Origin: Acidobacteriota bacterium | Lineage (GTDB): Bacteria; Acidobacteriota; Terriglobia; UBA7540 | Reading direction: 5' to 3' | DNA: 64,000 nucleotides | Assembly: GCA_004298155.1 (NCBI GenBank) | Contig: SCRD01000016.1 | Span: 124,001-188,000, forward strand | Shown: positions 37,914 through 46,069 of the stretch, in pieces | Layout: each line of letters starts with the position of its first letter | Position numbering within the stretch: the first letter of the stretch is position 1 | Notes under the pieces: generated by a model | Told to the model about the DNA's origin: nothing | Database searches by the model: none | The model's input: only the letters and a program-made list of their open reading frames with translations | Position numbers and translations under genes: made by a program

Positions 37914-38885
37914 CTACTTCCCGCCGGGCTTGCGCTCTTTCGACCTGTCGGCGCGAATCAGCGTGTACGGACGCCGTTCCAGCTTGTTGGTGAGTTCTTT
38001 GAGTTTCTGGGTGGCTACCCGCACATTGGTCAGGATCTCGTCAACGTTGTCGGAGTTGTAATCGAGCGTCTGGTTCAACTGGTCCATCACGGCAGAGGCT
38101 GTGACCATCGTCTCGTGAAGCTCCTTGACGGAGCTGCGCAAATCCTCCCGGTTTTCGAGCACGACCCCATTGATGTGGTCGAGCGCGTCGTTTGCCTGGG
38201 CCATCGTTTTCTTGAGGTCGTCCAGCAGGGGCTTGAGCCGGGCGCTGGCGGATTGAACATTGTCGAGTGTGGAAGAAATCTTGGGACGGTCCTCGGCGAG
38301 CATGGAATTGACGGCACCCAGCGAGGCGCTGAAATTGGCACGGTTCCTGTCATTCAGCAGGTCGTTGGCGCGGGCCATGGTCACCTGCAGATCATCGAGG
38401 CGCTGGTCCAGTTTCACAAGCGTCTGCCGCAACAGGGGCTCAAGCTCGGCAATCATTTGATTAAGATCGCTAAAATTGAAGGTTGGCGCCGATTGGATAG
38501 TGCTGCCGGGGGGAGCTTTTGGCGCATTGAGTGTGCCGGTACTCAATTCCACGTAGTTATCTCCAAGCGGTCCGAGGCTGGTGATCTTTGCCACGCTGTC
38601 GGCCTTTAACGGGATATCCTGGGCGATTTTGAAATCGACTTCGATGCGGGCCGGGTTCTCCGGGTCGACGCGGACCGCCTGCACCGAGCCTGCTTTCATT
38701 CCGCCAAACCGCACCGTGGCGCCGGGCTCGAGTCCACCCGCAAACTTGAAATAAGCGCGATGTGGAATGTCGCCTCTGCCAAAGGCCCCTGACACGGCGA
38801 GCACGGCAGCGACCAGCAGGCCGGCTGCAATCAGGACAAACAGCCCCACCCACACCTGTTCTGTTCGCTCCCGTCGCGAATTCAT
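37914..38885 (-). CDS. mlaD: MlaD-type MCE-domain protein
   Basis: This periplasmic lipid-binding MCE protein is anchored by one N-terminal helix (VWVGLFVLIAAGLLVAAVLAV). The MCE domain is at about 38-120 (RAYFKFAGGLEPGATVRFGG, then KAGSVQAVRVDPENP). A long coiled-coil C-terminal part of about 200 residues follows, as in MCE proteins that form tunnels across the periplasm. The 323 residues exceed E. coli MlaD (183) because of this tail. AAGGAG is seven bases before the ATG. Confidence 0.92.
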   Translation of the reverse strand: MNSRRERTEQVWVGLFVLIAAGLLVAAVLAVSGAFGRGDIPHRAYFKFAGGLEPGATVRFGGMKAGSVQAVRVDPENPARIEVDFKIAQDIPLKADSVAKITSLGPLGDNYVELSTGTLNAPKAPPGSTIQSAPTFNFSDLNQMIAELEPLLRQTLVKLDQRLDDLQVTMARANDLLNDRNRANFSASLGAVNSMLAEDRPKISSTLDNVQSASARLKPLLDDLKKTMAQANDALDHINGVVLENREDLRSSVKELHETMVTASAVMDQLNQTLDYNSDNVDEILTNVRVATQKLKELTNKLERRPYTLIRADRSKERKPGGK

Positions 38886-38961
38886 TCCTGCACTCCTTTT
38901 TCTGGTCCGCTGGAACTTCTACGCAGCCCCGCCGGCGCCAAGGCGCTGACAGCCCGGTGCG

Positions 38962-39786
38962 TCAGGTCCGGGCCTTAATGTTTCGGGTCAGCATCTGGAG
39001 GTAATTGAGCTCATCCTCGACCTGCGGTTCCGGCACGCGGTCGAGAAACTGGCGCACACGCGGGTTGGTGCTGGCCTTCATTTCCTCCCTGTTGCCGATG
39101 GCAATAATGTTGCCGCGATCGATCAAAAGCAAGCGGTCTGCGATCAGGAACGCGCTGGCCAGTTCGTGCGTCACTACCACGATCGACATGGAGTAGGCCT
39201 TCTTCAGGTCCAGTATCAGTTGGTCAATGCCCGCGGCAATGATGGGGTCGAGCCCTGCCGAAGGCTCGTCAAACAGAAGCAGGTTCGGGTCCATGGCCAG
39301 AGCGCGCGCCACCGCAGCCCGTTTCTTCATGCCACCGCTCAGCTCGGAGGGCATATAATCCTCAAAACTTGCCAGGCCCACCTGCTCCAGCTTGATCCGC
39401 ACCATGATCCCGATGGTAGAATCTTCCAGGCGTGTGTGCTCGGACAGGGGCAGCGCGACATTTTCTCCTACCGTCATCGAACCAAAAAGGGCGCCACCCT
39501 GGAAAGAGACGCCCATCCTCTTCCGAATCTCGTCCAGTTCCCGTTCTGAAGCCTGCGCGATGTTCACTCCTTTAATCCAGACCTCGCCCGCGCTGGGTTT
39601 CTCAAGCCCCATCAGGGTGCGGAGCAAGGTGCTTTTTCCTGAGCCGGAACCTCCCAGGATCACCACGGTTTCACCGCGCAGAACTTCGAAGCTGATGCCG
39701 TGCAGAATCTCACGTTCGCCGTAGCTGACGTGAAGATCGACTACCGAAATGACGGGGCCCTCGCCGGCAAGCTTATTCGTTCCCAC
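38962..39786 (-). CDS. mlaF: MlaF-type ABC transporter ATP-binding protein
   Basis: This ATPase of the Mla phospholipid transporter has 274 residues. It shows Walker A (GGSGSGKST), Q-loop region (SFQGGALFGSMTVGENVALPL), signature LSGGMKKR, Walker B (LLLFDEPSAGLDP) and switch His (VTHE). FQGGALF and LSGGMKKR are diagnostic of MlaF. It starts with GTG 24 bases after the permease stop. The C-terminal extension (DRVPEPQVEDELNYLQML) may contact the STAS subunit, as in MlaFB; that is inferred. Confidence 0.95.
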   Translation of the reverse strand: MGTNKLAGEGPVISVVDLHVSYGEREILHGISFEVLRGETVVILGGSGSGKSTLLRTLMGLEKPSAGEVWIKGVNIAQASERELDEIRKRMGVSFQGGALFGSMTVGENVALPLSEHTRLEDSTIGIMVRIKLEQVGLASFEDYMPSELSGGMKKRAAVARALAMDPNLLLFDEPSAGLDPIIAAGIDQLILDLKKAYSMSIVVVTHELASAFLIADRLLLIDRGNIIAIGNREEMKASTNPRVRQFLDRVPEPQVEDELNYLQMLTRNIKART

Positions 39787-39810
39787 CTGCGCACCTTCTG
39801 CATAACCGAG

Positions 39811-40629
39811 TCAGCCGCGATTAGTCCAATAAAACAGTGCCGTGAACAGCAGATCAACCGCGATCACCAGAAAGATCGACCGCACCACTGCCGTGGTGGT
39901 GGAGCGCCCGACTTCTTCTGCCCCGCCCCCAGTGGCAAAACCTTCCCGACATCCGACGGCGGTGATCACCACGGCGAACAGAGCGCTCTTGACAAGGCCG
40001 GTCAGGATGTCGCTTACCACCAGGGCGTCGCGCGTCGCCCGAAGGTAGGACATCAATGTAAAGCTGGCGCCCGCTACTCCGAACAGAGCGCCCCCCATGA
40101 CCCCCATAAAGTCCGCCCAAACGGTAAGGCACGGCACCATCACCAGCATGGCCAGGAATTTCGGCGCCACCAGAAAGACCACCGGGCGCAATGCCATGGT
40201 TTCGAGGGCATCCACCTCTTCGGTGACTTTCATGGTCCCGATTTCGGCGGCAAAGGCGGAACCCGACCGCCCTATCACGATAATAGCCGTAATCAGCGGT
40301 CCCAGTTCCCGGATGATCGAGATGGCGACGGCGTCAGCCACAAACTGGATGGCGCCAAGCCGCCGCAGTTCATAGGCGCTTTGCAACGCCATGATCAGGC
40401 CGACGAAGAAGGTGATGAGTGAAACAATGGGAATGGCCCCCACGCCCACCGCCATGGCCTGATGGAAAGCCCGCCTCAGACGCAGGCGCTGGCCGCGGAA
40501 AGGCCCCACAAAAGCTGCATAAGCGGATTCACCCGTCAGCCGGGCCAATCCGCCCACATACGCCAGGCCATTCAATGTTGCTGTCCCAACGCGGTCCGGC
40601 AAAGCCGTGATTTTTCCAGCAGCGCTCAA
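39811..40629 (-). CDS. mlaE: MlaE-type lipid transport permease
   Basis: This is the inner membrane permease of the lipid transport complex, 272 residues with five to six membrane helices. The family core reads LITFFVGLIMALQSAYELRR, ISIIRELGPLITAIIVIGRS, GSAFAAEIGTMKVTEEVDAL and FFWTNRG-like end. The start appears to be TTG 40629 with GGAG ten bases upstream. It follows the STAS gene by 81 bases on the same strand. Confidence 0.94.
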   Translation of the reverse strand: MSAAGKITALPDRVGTATLNGLAYVGGLARLTGESAYAAFVGPFRGQRLRLRRAFHQAMAVGVGAIPIVSLITFFVGLIMALQSAYELRRLGAIQFVADAVAISIIRELGPLITAIIVIGRSGSAFAAEIGTMKVTEEVDALETMALRPVVFLVAPKFLAMLVMVPCLTVWADFMGVMGGALFGVAGASFTLMSYLRATRDALVVSDILTGLVKSALFAVVITAVGCREGFATGGGAEEVGRSTTTAVVRSIFLVIAVDLLFTALFYWTNRG

Positions 40630-40710
40630 CCCCGAAAAGCTCCATCAAAGACGCGGTTGGCTGACTCTAATCAGTGCCCAGGCGGCTGCGCGATATCAGG
40701 CGCCGAGCCG

Positions 40711-41037
40711 TCAAGCTTGCAATGCTTCTTCTTCCGTCTTGCGTATCTCAAAAATTGTAGTCAGGCGGGTCAATTGGAGGACCTCCTGGACGGTCTTGTT
40801 CAGCCCATACAGAACCAGCCGCTTGTGGCTGTTGCGCGCCTTCATCAGGACTTCCACGAGCGAAGCAATCCCAGAGCTGTCGATATAACGGACCTGGGTG
40901 AAATTGACCACCAGCCGGGGTGTCTTCGGCAGGGACTCCAACAGCAATTTCCGCAGGACGGGCGACGTGCCCATATCGATGTCGCCGCTGACATCGACGA
41001 TGGTGCTTCCTGATTGCTGGCGAGCTGCAGCTTTCAT
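40711..41037 (-). CDS. STAS-domain protein (anti-sigma factor antagonist or MlaB-like)
   Basis: The 108 residues form a single STAS domain: TIVDVSGDIDMGTSPVLRKL, then RLVVNFTQVRYIDSSGIASL, where the Ser of DSSG is the phosphorylation site in SpoIIAA/RsbV proteins. AAGGA lies eight bases before the ATG. It sits between an RsbW-like kinase gene and mlaE. It could be the kinase's substrate in a partner switch, the MlaB subunit that binds MlaF, or both. The retained Ser favours phosphorylation. Confidence 0.9.
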   Translation of the reverse strand: MKAAARQQSGSTIVDVSGDIDMGTSPVLRKLLLESLPKTPRLVVNFTQVRYIDSSGIASLVEVLMKARNSHKRLVLYGLNKTVQEVLQLTRLTTIFEIRKTEEEALQA

Positions 41038-41068
41038 CGGTTTCTTCCTTGCATTCTCTCTCTGTTGT

Positions 41069-41545
41069 TCAGGCCTTTTTTCCCGCGACGGGCATATACT
41101 TCTTCAGGCGTAAACGGTTGTGGTCGGGCAACCGCTCATAATGAACTTCGTCCATGATCTGGCGGATCAGGTGAGTGCCGCGGCCACCCAGCGCGACTTC
41201 ATTAAGAGGCTGGGCACAAATCCTCGCCGGGTCTGCAGGCTCGCCACGGTCGATGAAGGTAAACTCGATCGAGTCCGCCTGCGCCTGGCAGGTGAGTTCA
41301 ATCGTGTGATTGCACTCCATCTTGTAGGCGTGGCGTATCACATTGCTCAAAGCTTCGTCAACAGCAAGGGTGATTTTTCTGGATTGAGCGTCTTCAAATC
41401 CCACGGTAGTGGCAATCTGCGCTATCGTGCTGCGCACAACGGGCAGCAGCCTGGGATCGCTGGTCAGCCTCATCTCGAACTTCAAGGGTCTGTTTGCTGA
41501 CTGCATGGGTACGAGCCTGGGTGGGCTCCCTTCATCGCAGCTCAT
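41069..41545 (-). CDS. RsbW-like anti-sigma factor / serine kinase (HATPase_c)
   Basis: I chose ATG 41545, with GGAG five bases upstream, rather than 41590, which has no ribosome site. The 158-residue GHKL-fold protein has the N-box ITLAVDEALSNVIRHAYK, the G1 region FTFIDRGEPADP and the lid GGRGTHLIRQIMDEV, as in SpoIIAB/RsbW. Such kinases phosphorylate STAS antagonists and bind sigma factors. The neighbouring gene encodes a STAS protein. No sigma factor gene lies in the window, which leaves the downstream target open. Confidence 0.9.
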   Translation of the reverse strand: MSCDEGSPPRLVPMQSANRPLKFEMRLTSDPRLLPVVRSTIAQIATTVGFEDAQSRKITLAVDEALSNVIRHAYKMECNHTIELTCQAQADSIEFTFIDRGEPADPARICAQPLNEVALGGRGTHLIRQIMDEVHYERLPDHNRLRLKKYMPVAGKKA

Positions 41546-41782
41546 AACATCTCCGATTGTCACCTTGATGGCCGTGGTTATCATATCCATTTATCGTTTC
41601 ATGGGTCAACCGCGCCACGGCCATGCGGTCCTGCGGCAGCTTTCCAGCCGGATTTGCCGGTACAATATGAGATGCTTCAGGACCATCCCGGTTCCAAAGC
41701 AACGTTGATTGGAAGCCCTGTGGAACGCAGCCTGTGGAGCAGGAGTTACGCCTGACGGTAGGTTGCAGACATTGTCTTGCAG

Positions 41783-42307
41783 TCAAATCTTCACTTCTTT
41801 GCTCCGAAAACCTGCCAGCATCCGTGTTCCGGCAGCCCCGATGGCCGCCAGGGGTATCCCCAGCAGCATCAGGTCGCGGGGTTGCTTGAACCACAACAAT
41901 TGCGCAGCGAGAATCAGCGCTGCCAGCAATAGCAACACCAGCGAGATGCCGCGATGGTAACGGCGGATTTCAGACTGCACCCAGGAGTCAACGCGATGCT
42001 CGATTTCACGGCCATCGTCGGAATCTGTACAGTCGGATTTTTTATGGCAGCAGTTGCAGACGTGTCCCGGCGCGCGGTAAAGCACGACGTTGCGTTGGTG
42101 GTCCGTCGAGTGCCGCCGGAGCAACTCGCCCGTCGGGCATTCCCAGTGGTCGAGCTGTTTGTGGAATTTGAAGCCGGTCACGCGCAACTGCTCCGAATGG
42201 CGGTGAGAATGTTTCGCCAGCCATTCCAGCATCAACGCGACCAGAACGAGGAAGACAGCATAGCCGGCCGCCATCAGCACTTCAGTGTGGAAGCCATCAA
42301 TCATCAC
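41783..42307 (-). CDS. Unrecognised membrane protein with Cys-rich segment, overlapping the qNOR gene
   Basis: The 174 residues contain one N-terminal helix (AAGYAVFLVLVALMLEWLA), a soluble segment of about 90 residues, and two C-terminal helices (ISLVLLLLAALILAAQLLW, DLMLLGIPLAAIGAAGTRML). The soluble part has Cys in WECPTGELL and in the cluster VCNCCHKKSDCTDSDDGREI. This layout (C-x2-C-x5-C then T-x-S-x2-G-R) resembles the zinc-ribbon-like segment of IS1182-type transposases, here between membrane helices. The start overlaps the qNOR stop by 4 bases, so both are probably co-translated. Function is unknown. Confidence 0.8.
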   Translation of the reverse strand: MMIDGFHTEVLMAAGYAVFLVLVALMLEWLAKHSHRHSEQLRVTGFKFHKQLDHWECPTGELLRRHSTDHQRNVVLYRAPGHVCNCCHKKSDCTDSDDGREIEHRVDSWVQSEIRRYHRGISLVLLLLAALILAAQLLWFKQPRDLMLLGIPLAAIGAAGTRMLAGFRSKEVKI

Positions 42308-44595
42308 TTCGCCCCGGCAGTCTCCGTAATCTCAGTGAAAAGACCTTCTACCTGGTGATCCGCGGTGGTCCTCGGCCCCACGTGGCGAACCCCCAGCCAG
42401 GCGAGATAGAGCACAGGCAACGCGCCGCCCACAATGAACAGAACGTCGCCCGGGAGCCGCAGCCATTGGATCAGCGTGTTGACGTGTCCGGTGAGGTACT
42501 GCAGCGTTCGGGCGTCGTAATACCCGAAACGGACGGAGTGGTACAACTGGATGATGCCCAGCGGAAACAACGAAGCGAACACCATCCAGGCCAGACCAAG
42601 ATTGAGCGACCAGAAGCTCACTTTCGCCGCGCGGTCGGACCAGAGGTCCTGTGGAACGATATAGCGCAGACAGAACAGCGCCAGACCCACGGCCAGCATC
42701 CCGTAAACGCCCATCATCGCGGCATGGGCGTGGTTGGCTGTGAGCGCCGTGCCGATTTCATAGTAGGAAACAACGGGAAGGTTGATGAGAAAGCCAAAGA
42801 TTCCCGCTCCCAGAAAATTCCAGAAACCGACCGCAGCCAGAAACATCACCGCCCAGAAGTGCGGAAAGGGCGATTTTGACCTCGCGCTCTGCTCAGCACC
42901 CAGTTGCAGAAAGCTCCACGCCTCAAGGGTCAGAAAGGTCAGCGGAATAACTTCAGCAGCAGAGAAGAAAGCTCCCAGCGCCATGTGGACGGCCGGCTCG
43001 CCGGAGAAGTAGAGATGGTGCATGGTCCCAATTACGCCGCCTGCGGAATAGAGCAGGATGTCAAGATAAACCATGGTGAGCGCGATGCGTTCATGGACCA
43101 CTCCCAGCAGCACGAAGATATACGCCACTATGATGGTGGTGAAAAGTTCCAGAAAGTCCTCCACCCAAAGATGCACCACCCAAAAGCGCCAGAAGTCGGT
43201 TGTGGTAAAAGCCTCACTGGGCCGGGCCAACAGCCCAACCGCGTAAAAGGCGGGAATTGAGAGCGCCGAAAAGAAAAACAGCCAGGGCAGGTTGCCAATG
43301 TGTTCCGTGCTCAGGCTTCCGCGCAGCCCCCGGAGGAGAATGACCACCCAGAAGAACAGGCCGATAATCAGCAGGATCTGCCAGAATCGCCCAAGGTCGA
43401 GGTATTCGAAACCCTGGTCGCCAAACCAGCTCCAGAGGTGCTGGATCCATCCCTCGATCCCGGCATATTCGCCAATCAGACTGCCGAAGACGACGATGGC
43501 CAGCGCACCCAGCAGAGCGTAGGACAACCACTGCTGGCCTTTGGGTTCGCGCCGCGTAATCATGGGAACAAGGAATATGCCCGCCGCCAGATAGGAGGTG
43601 GCTACCCAGAAAATGGCAAGCTGGACGTGCCATGTTCGAGCCACGTTAAAAGGCAGCAACTGGGCAAGGTCGATGCCAAAGAAGTTCGAAAGCTCAGCGC
43701 GGTAATGCTGCGAGGCGCCGCCCAGCAGCGTCTGGAGGAGAAAAAGCGCTGCCATCACCAGGAAAAAGTAAGCCGTGGAACGTTGCGCGGGCGTCAGGTT
43801 GACGGAATCCGGCGGACGAAAGGAAACCACCGTCCGCTCGCGACCATGCCACCCCAGGAAGTTCCAGCGGCCAAAGGCCGCCAGCAGCAGCCCGATGCCT
43901 CCCAGCAGCGTAATCAAGGAAAGCACGCTCCACACAATCGCGTCGGCCGTCAGGTGGTTGTTCACCAGCATCTCGGGGGGCCAGTTATTCGTGTAGGAGT
44001 AATCGAGCCCCGGCCTCTCAGCCGCCGACGCCCACGCCGACCAACTGAAGAACGAGGTCAAGTCATGGATCTGCTGCGGGTCCGTTATCGCCTTGGGCCG
44101 AAGTCCGAATTTGGTGGTTGGCTGGGAGAAAAAATCCTGGTAGTAGGCCTTGAGCGCCTGGAAGGCGGCGGCTTGCGCGGCGGTATATTCCAGCGTGCGG
44201 GTCGCGGGGTTGTAGCGGTTGGTTTTGAAATCCTGAACGGTTTCAGCCATCGCAACATCGGATGCCTCGCCCCCATACTCCTGGCGGACAATCAACGCAG
44301 CGCGATGCAGATAATCTGCTGTAAAGTCAGGGCCGAGGTAAGCCCCGTGGCCGAAAATCGACCCGTACTCCATGAGGCCGTTGCGAAGAAAGGCCTCCTG
44401 GCCGTGGGTGATGTCTGCTCCTGTAAAAAGGAGATGGCCGGAAGGGTCCGTTACCTGCGCGGGGATTGGAGGTCCGCTGGTATACGTGCGGTAGGCTAGA
44501 AGCCCCATCACAAAAAATCCGAATATGAAGATAATCACGATGGCCTGGCCCCACCGGCTTGATACGATCAGGCCGCGCTTGGTCTTGGCATCCAT
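42304..44595 (-). CDS. norZ: Quinol-dependent nitric oxide reductase (qNOR, NorZ type)
   Basis: This membrane enzyme reduces NO to N2O with electrons from quinol. ATG 44595 has AGGAG seven bases upstream. The 763 residues have an N-terminal helix, a periplasmic domain of about 180 residues without heme c motif (FTGADITHGQEAFLRNGLMEYGS region), and about 12 core helices with haem and metal ligands in NVARTWHVQLAIFWVATSYL, VVHLWVEDFLELFTT and TANHAHAAMMGVYGMLAVGL. The fused N-terminal domain identifies the single-subunit qNOR form. It serves denitrification or NO detoxification. It overlaps the Cys-rich membrane protein gene. Confidence 0.95.
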   Translation of the reverse strand: MDAKTKRGLIVSSRWGQAIVIIFIFGFFVMGLLAYRTYTSGPPIPAQVTDPSGHLLFTGADITHGQEAFLRNGLMEYGSIFGHGAYLGPDFTADYLHRAALIVRQEYGGEASDVAMAETVQDFKTNRYNPATRTLEYTAAQAAAFQALKAYYQDFFSQPTTKFGLRPKAITDPQQIHDLTSFFSWSAWASAAERPGLDYSYTNNWPPEMLVNNHLTADAIVWSVLSLITLLGGIGLLLAAFGRWNFLGWHGRERTVVSFRPPDSVNLTPAQRSTAYFFLVMAALFLLQTLLGGASQHYRAELSNFFGIDLAQLLPFNVARTWHVQLAIFWVATSYLAAGIFLVPMITRREPKGQQWLSYALLGALAIVVFGSLIGEYAGIEGWIQHLWSWFGDQGFEYLDLGRFWQILLIIGLFFWVVILLRGLRGSLSTEHIGNLPWLFFFSALSIPAFYAVGLLARPSEAFTTTDFWRFWVVHLWVEDFLELFTTIIVAYIFVLLGVVHERIALTMVYLDILLYSAGGVIGTMHHLYFSGEPAVHMALGAFFSAAEVIPLTFLTLEAWSFLQLGAEQSARSKSPFPHFWAVMFLAAVGFWNFLGAGIFGFLINLPVVSYYEIGTALTANHAHAAMMGVYGMLAVGLALFCLRYIVPQDLWSDRAAKVSFWSLNLGLAWMVFASLFPLGIIQLYHSVRFGYYDARTLQYLTGHVNTLIQWLRLPGDVLFIVGGALPVLYLAWLGVRHVGPRTTADHQVEGLFTEITETAGAK

Positions 44596-44685
44596 GGCTT
44601 CACTCCTCATGCTTGTGACGGTCTGGTGCACTGCGTGACATCCGAAATTCCAAAGCTATGCTTTAAGAATGCCTCGGAGTTATGA

Positions 44686-44700
44686 TTTTTGTCACAAAAA
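44686..44700. promoter_or_regulatory. Palindrome upstream of the qNOR gene
   Basis: TTTTTGT-C-ACAAAAA is a perfect inverted repeat with 7-base arms, about 90 bases upstream of the qNOR start. It could bind an NO- or redox-responsive regulator, but it does not match the FNR or NsrR consensus sequences I know. Confidence 0.35.
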
Positions 44701-44855
44701 CTGATTGGAACTCTAAGATAAGACCTGAGGACAAAAAGTCAAGGGCCATGTTGAATTATCTGGATAGAGAGTAAAACCTCCGGCCCCTGCAGGGTCGAGC
44801 ATAGCAGGGCTAGCGCCCCCCGGTGACTTGCCAGCCGCAGGGCAAGCCAGGCACT

Positions 44856-45983
44856 TCAACGGCGAGGTTGGTAAGCACACCACGGGTCGGTGGCGAGGTA
44901 GTCGCCGGTCAACGCGTAAGCCCGCGACCGCGAGCCTCCACAGATGGAGCGGTATTCGCACTGGCGGCATCGGCCGTGCAGCGCCTCAGGGTCGCGCAAT
45001 TCGCGCATCAGCGGGGAGTTCCGGTAGATCTCAACGATACTTTGCACCCGCACGTTGCCGGCTGACTTCGGCAGGAAGCCGCTGGGATAAACTTCCCCCA
45101 GGTGCGAGACAAAGACAAATCCCTTGCCGGAATTCACTCCATGAGGTGCGAAGCCGATTGTGTGGCCGGGACCTTCGGACCGCCGCAGCATTTCCGGCAT
45201 GGGCACCATGCCGCGGGGGCCCGTGTGTCCCTGCGAGGGCTGCGCCGCCTCGACTTTGGCTTCACGCTGCGCCACATAGCGGCGGTAGTGCGGTGCTTCG
45301 GTCACTTTCAGAATGAATTTAGACCTCTTCTGCACCTCGTACAGGATGGCGAAAAGTTCCTCACAGCGTCTGGCCTCGATCCCGTCCAGCGCTTCCCCGC
45401 GCCCAACTGGAACCAGGAAGAACACCTCCCAAAAAACCGCTTGAAGGCGCTCAACCAGGTCGGCCATCTCGGAGAGATATGGGGCCGAGCCTGCCCAGAG
45501 CGTGGTATTGATCTGCAGCGGGAGGTTGTTCTGGTGTGCCCATTCCGCCGCTTGCAGCGTTTTGTCAAAGGCCCCTTTTACACAGCGGAAACCGTCGTGG
45601 AGATCGGCGTGCGGATAATCCAGGCTGAGCGCCAACTGGTTCAGCCCTGCCTGTTTCAGGTCTCGTACCAGGTCCTGCGTCAGCATGGGAGTTGCGGCCG
45701 GCACCGTGCCCATGCGCAAGCCCAGCCGCTTGCCTTCACGTATCAGGTCCAGCAAGTCGGGGCGTTTGGCAGGATCGCCGCCACTCAGGATAAAAACCGG
45801 CGTGCCCATTCCCGCGACGTCAGCCAGAAGCTTGGAGCCCTCCTCAGTGGTCAGTTCCTCGGGATGGCGCATGGGCTGCGCCGACGCGCGGCAGTGCATG
45901 CAGGCAAGGTCGCAGGCCTGTGTTGTCTCCCATATCACCAGGAAGGGCGCGTAAGCAAAATCGAAGGAGGTCTTCATAGTCAT
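44856..45983 (-). CDS. Radical SAM/SPASM protein (TIGR04053-like)
   Basis: The 375-residue enzyme has the radical SAM cluster motif CDLACMHC (Cys24, 28, 31), the SAM-binding FILSGGDPAKRPDL and a C-terminal SPASM-type cluster (CRQCEYRSICGGSRSRAYAL, then DPWC). The overall form, with LVIWETTQACDLAC, fits the TIGR04053 group, which is related to AhbC/NirJ heme-modifying enzymes. Substrate is not known. The start may be 45983 or the Met two codons later; neither has a ribosome site. It follows the qNOR gene on the same strand, 260 bases upstream of it, and may share its low-oxygen context. Confidence 0.9.
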   Translation of the reverse strand: MTMKTSFDFAYAPFLVIWETTQACDLACMHCRASAQPMRHPEELTTEEGSKLLADVAGMGTPVFILSGGDPAKRPDLLDLIREGKRLGLRMGTVPAATPMLTQDLVRDLKQAGLNQLALSLDYPHADLHDGFRCVKGAFDKTLQAAEWAHQNNLPLQINTTLWAGSAPYLSEMADLVERLQAVFWEVFFLVPVGRGEALDGIEARRCEELFAILYEVQKRSKFILKVTEAPHYRRYVAQREAKVEAAQPSQGHTGPRGMVPMPEMLRRSEGPGHTIGFAPHGVNSGKGFVFVSHLGEVYPSGFLPKSAGNVRVQSIVEIYRNSPLMRELRDPEALHGRCRQCEYRSICGGSRSRAYALTGDYLATDPWCAYQPRR

Positions 45984-46069
45984 TCAATTTTACCAGAGTG
46001 GCGAACCGAAGGCGCTCAAAGCCTTCGCTGGCGCGAGGCCGGACCATCTCTCATCATGAAGACTCCTCA

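Noticed and set aside
42110-42140. CNCCH as a c-type heme site in the Cys-rich membrane protein
   Set aside because: The surrounding pattern with a third Cys five residues on and T-x-S-x2-G-R fits a zinc-ribbon-like motif better, and the side of the membrane is unknown.
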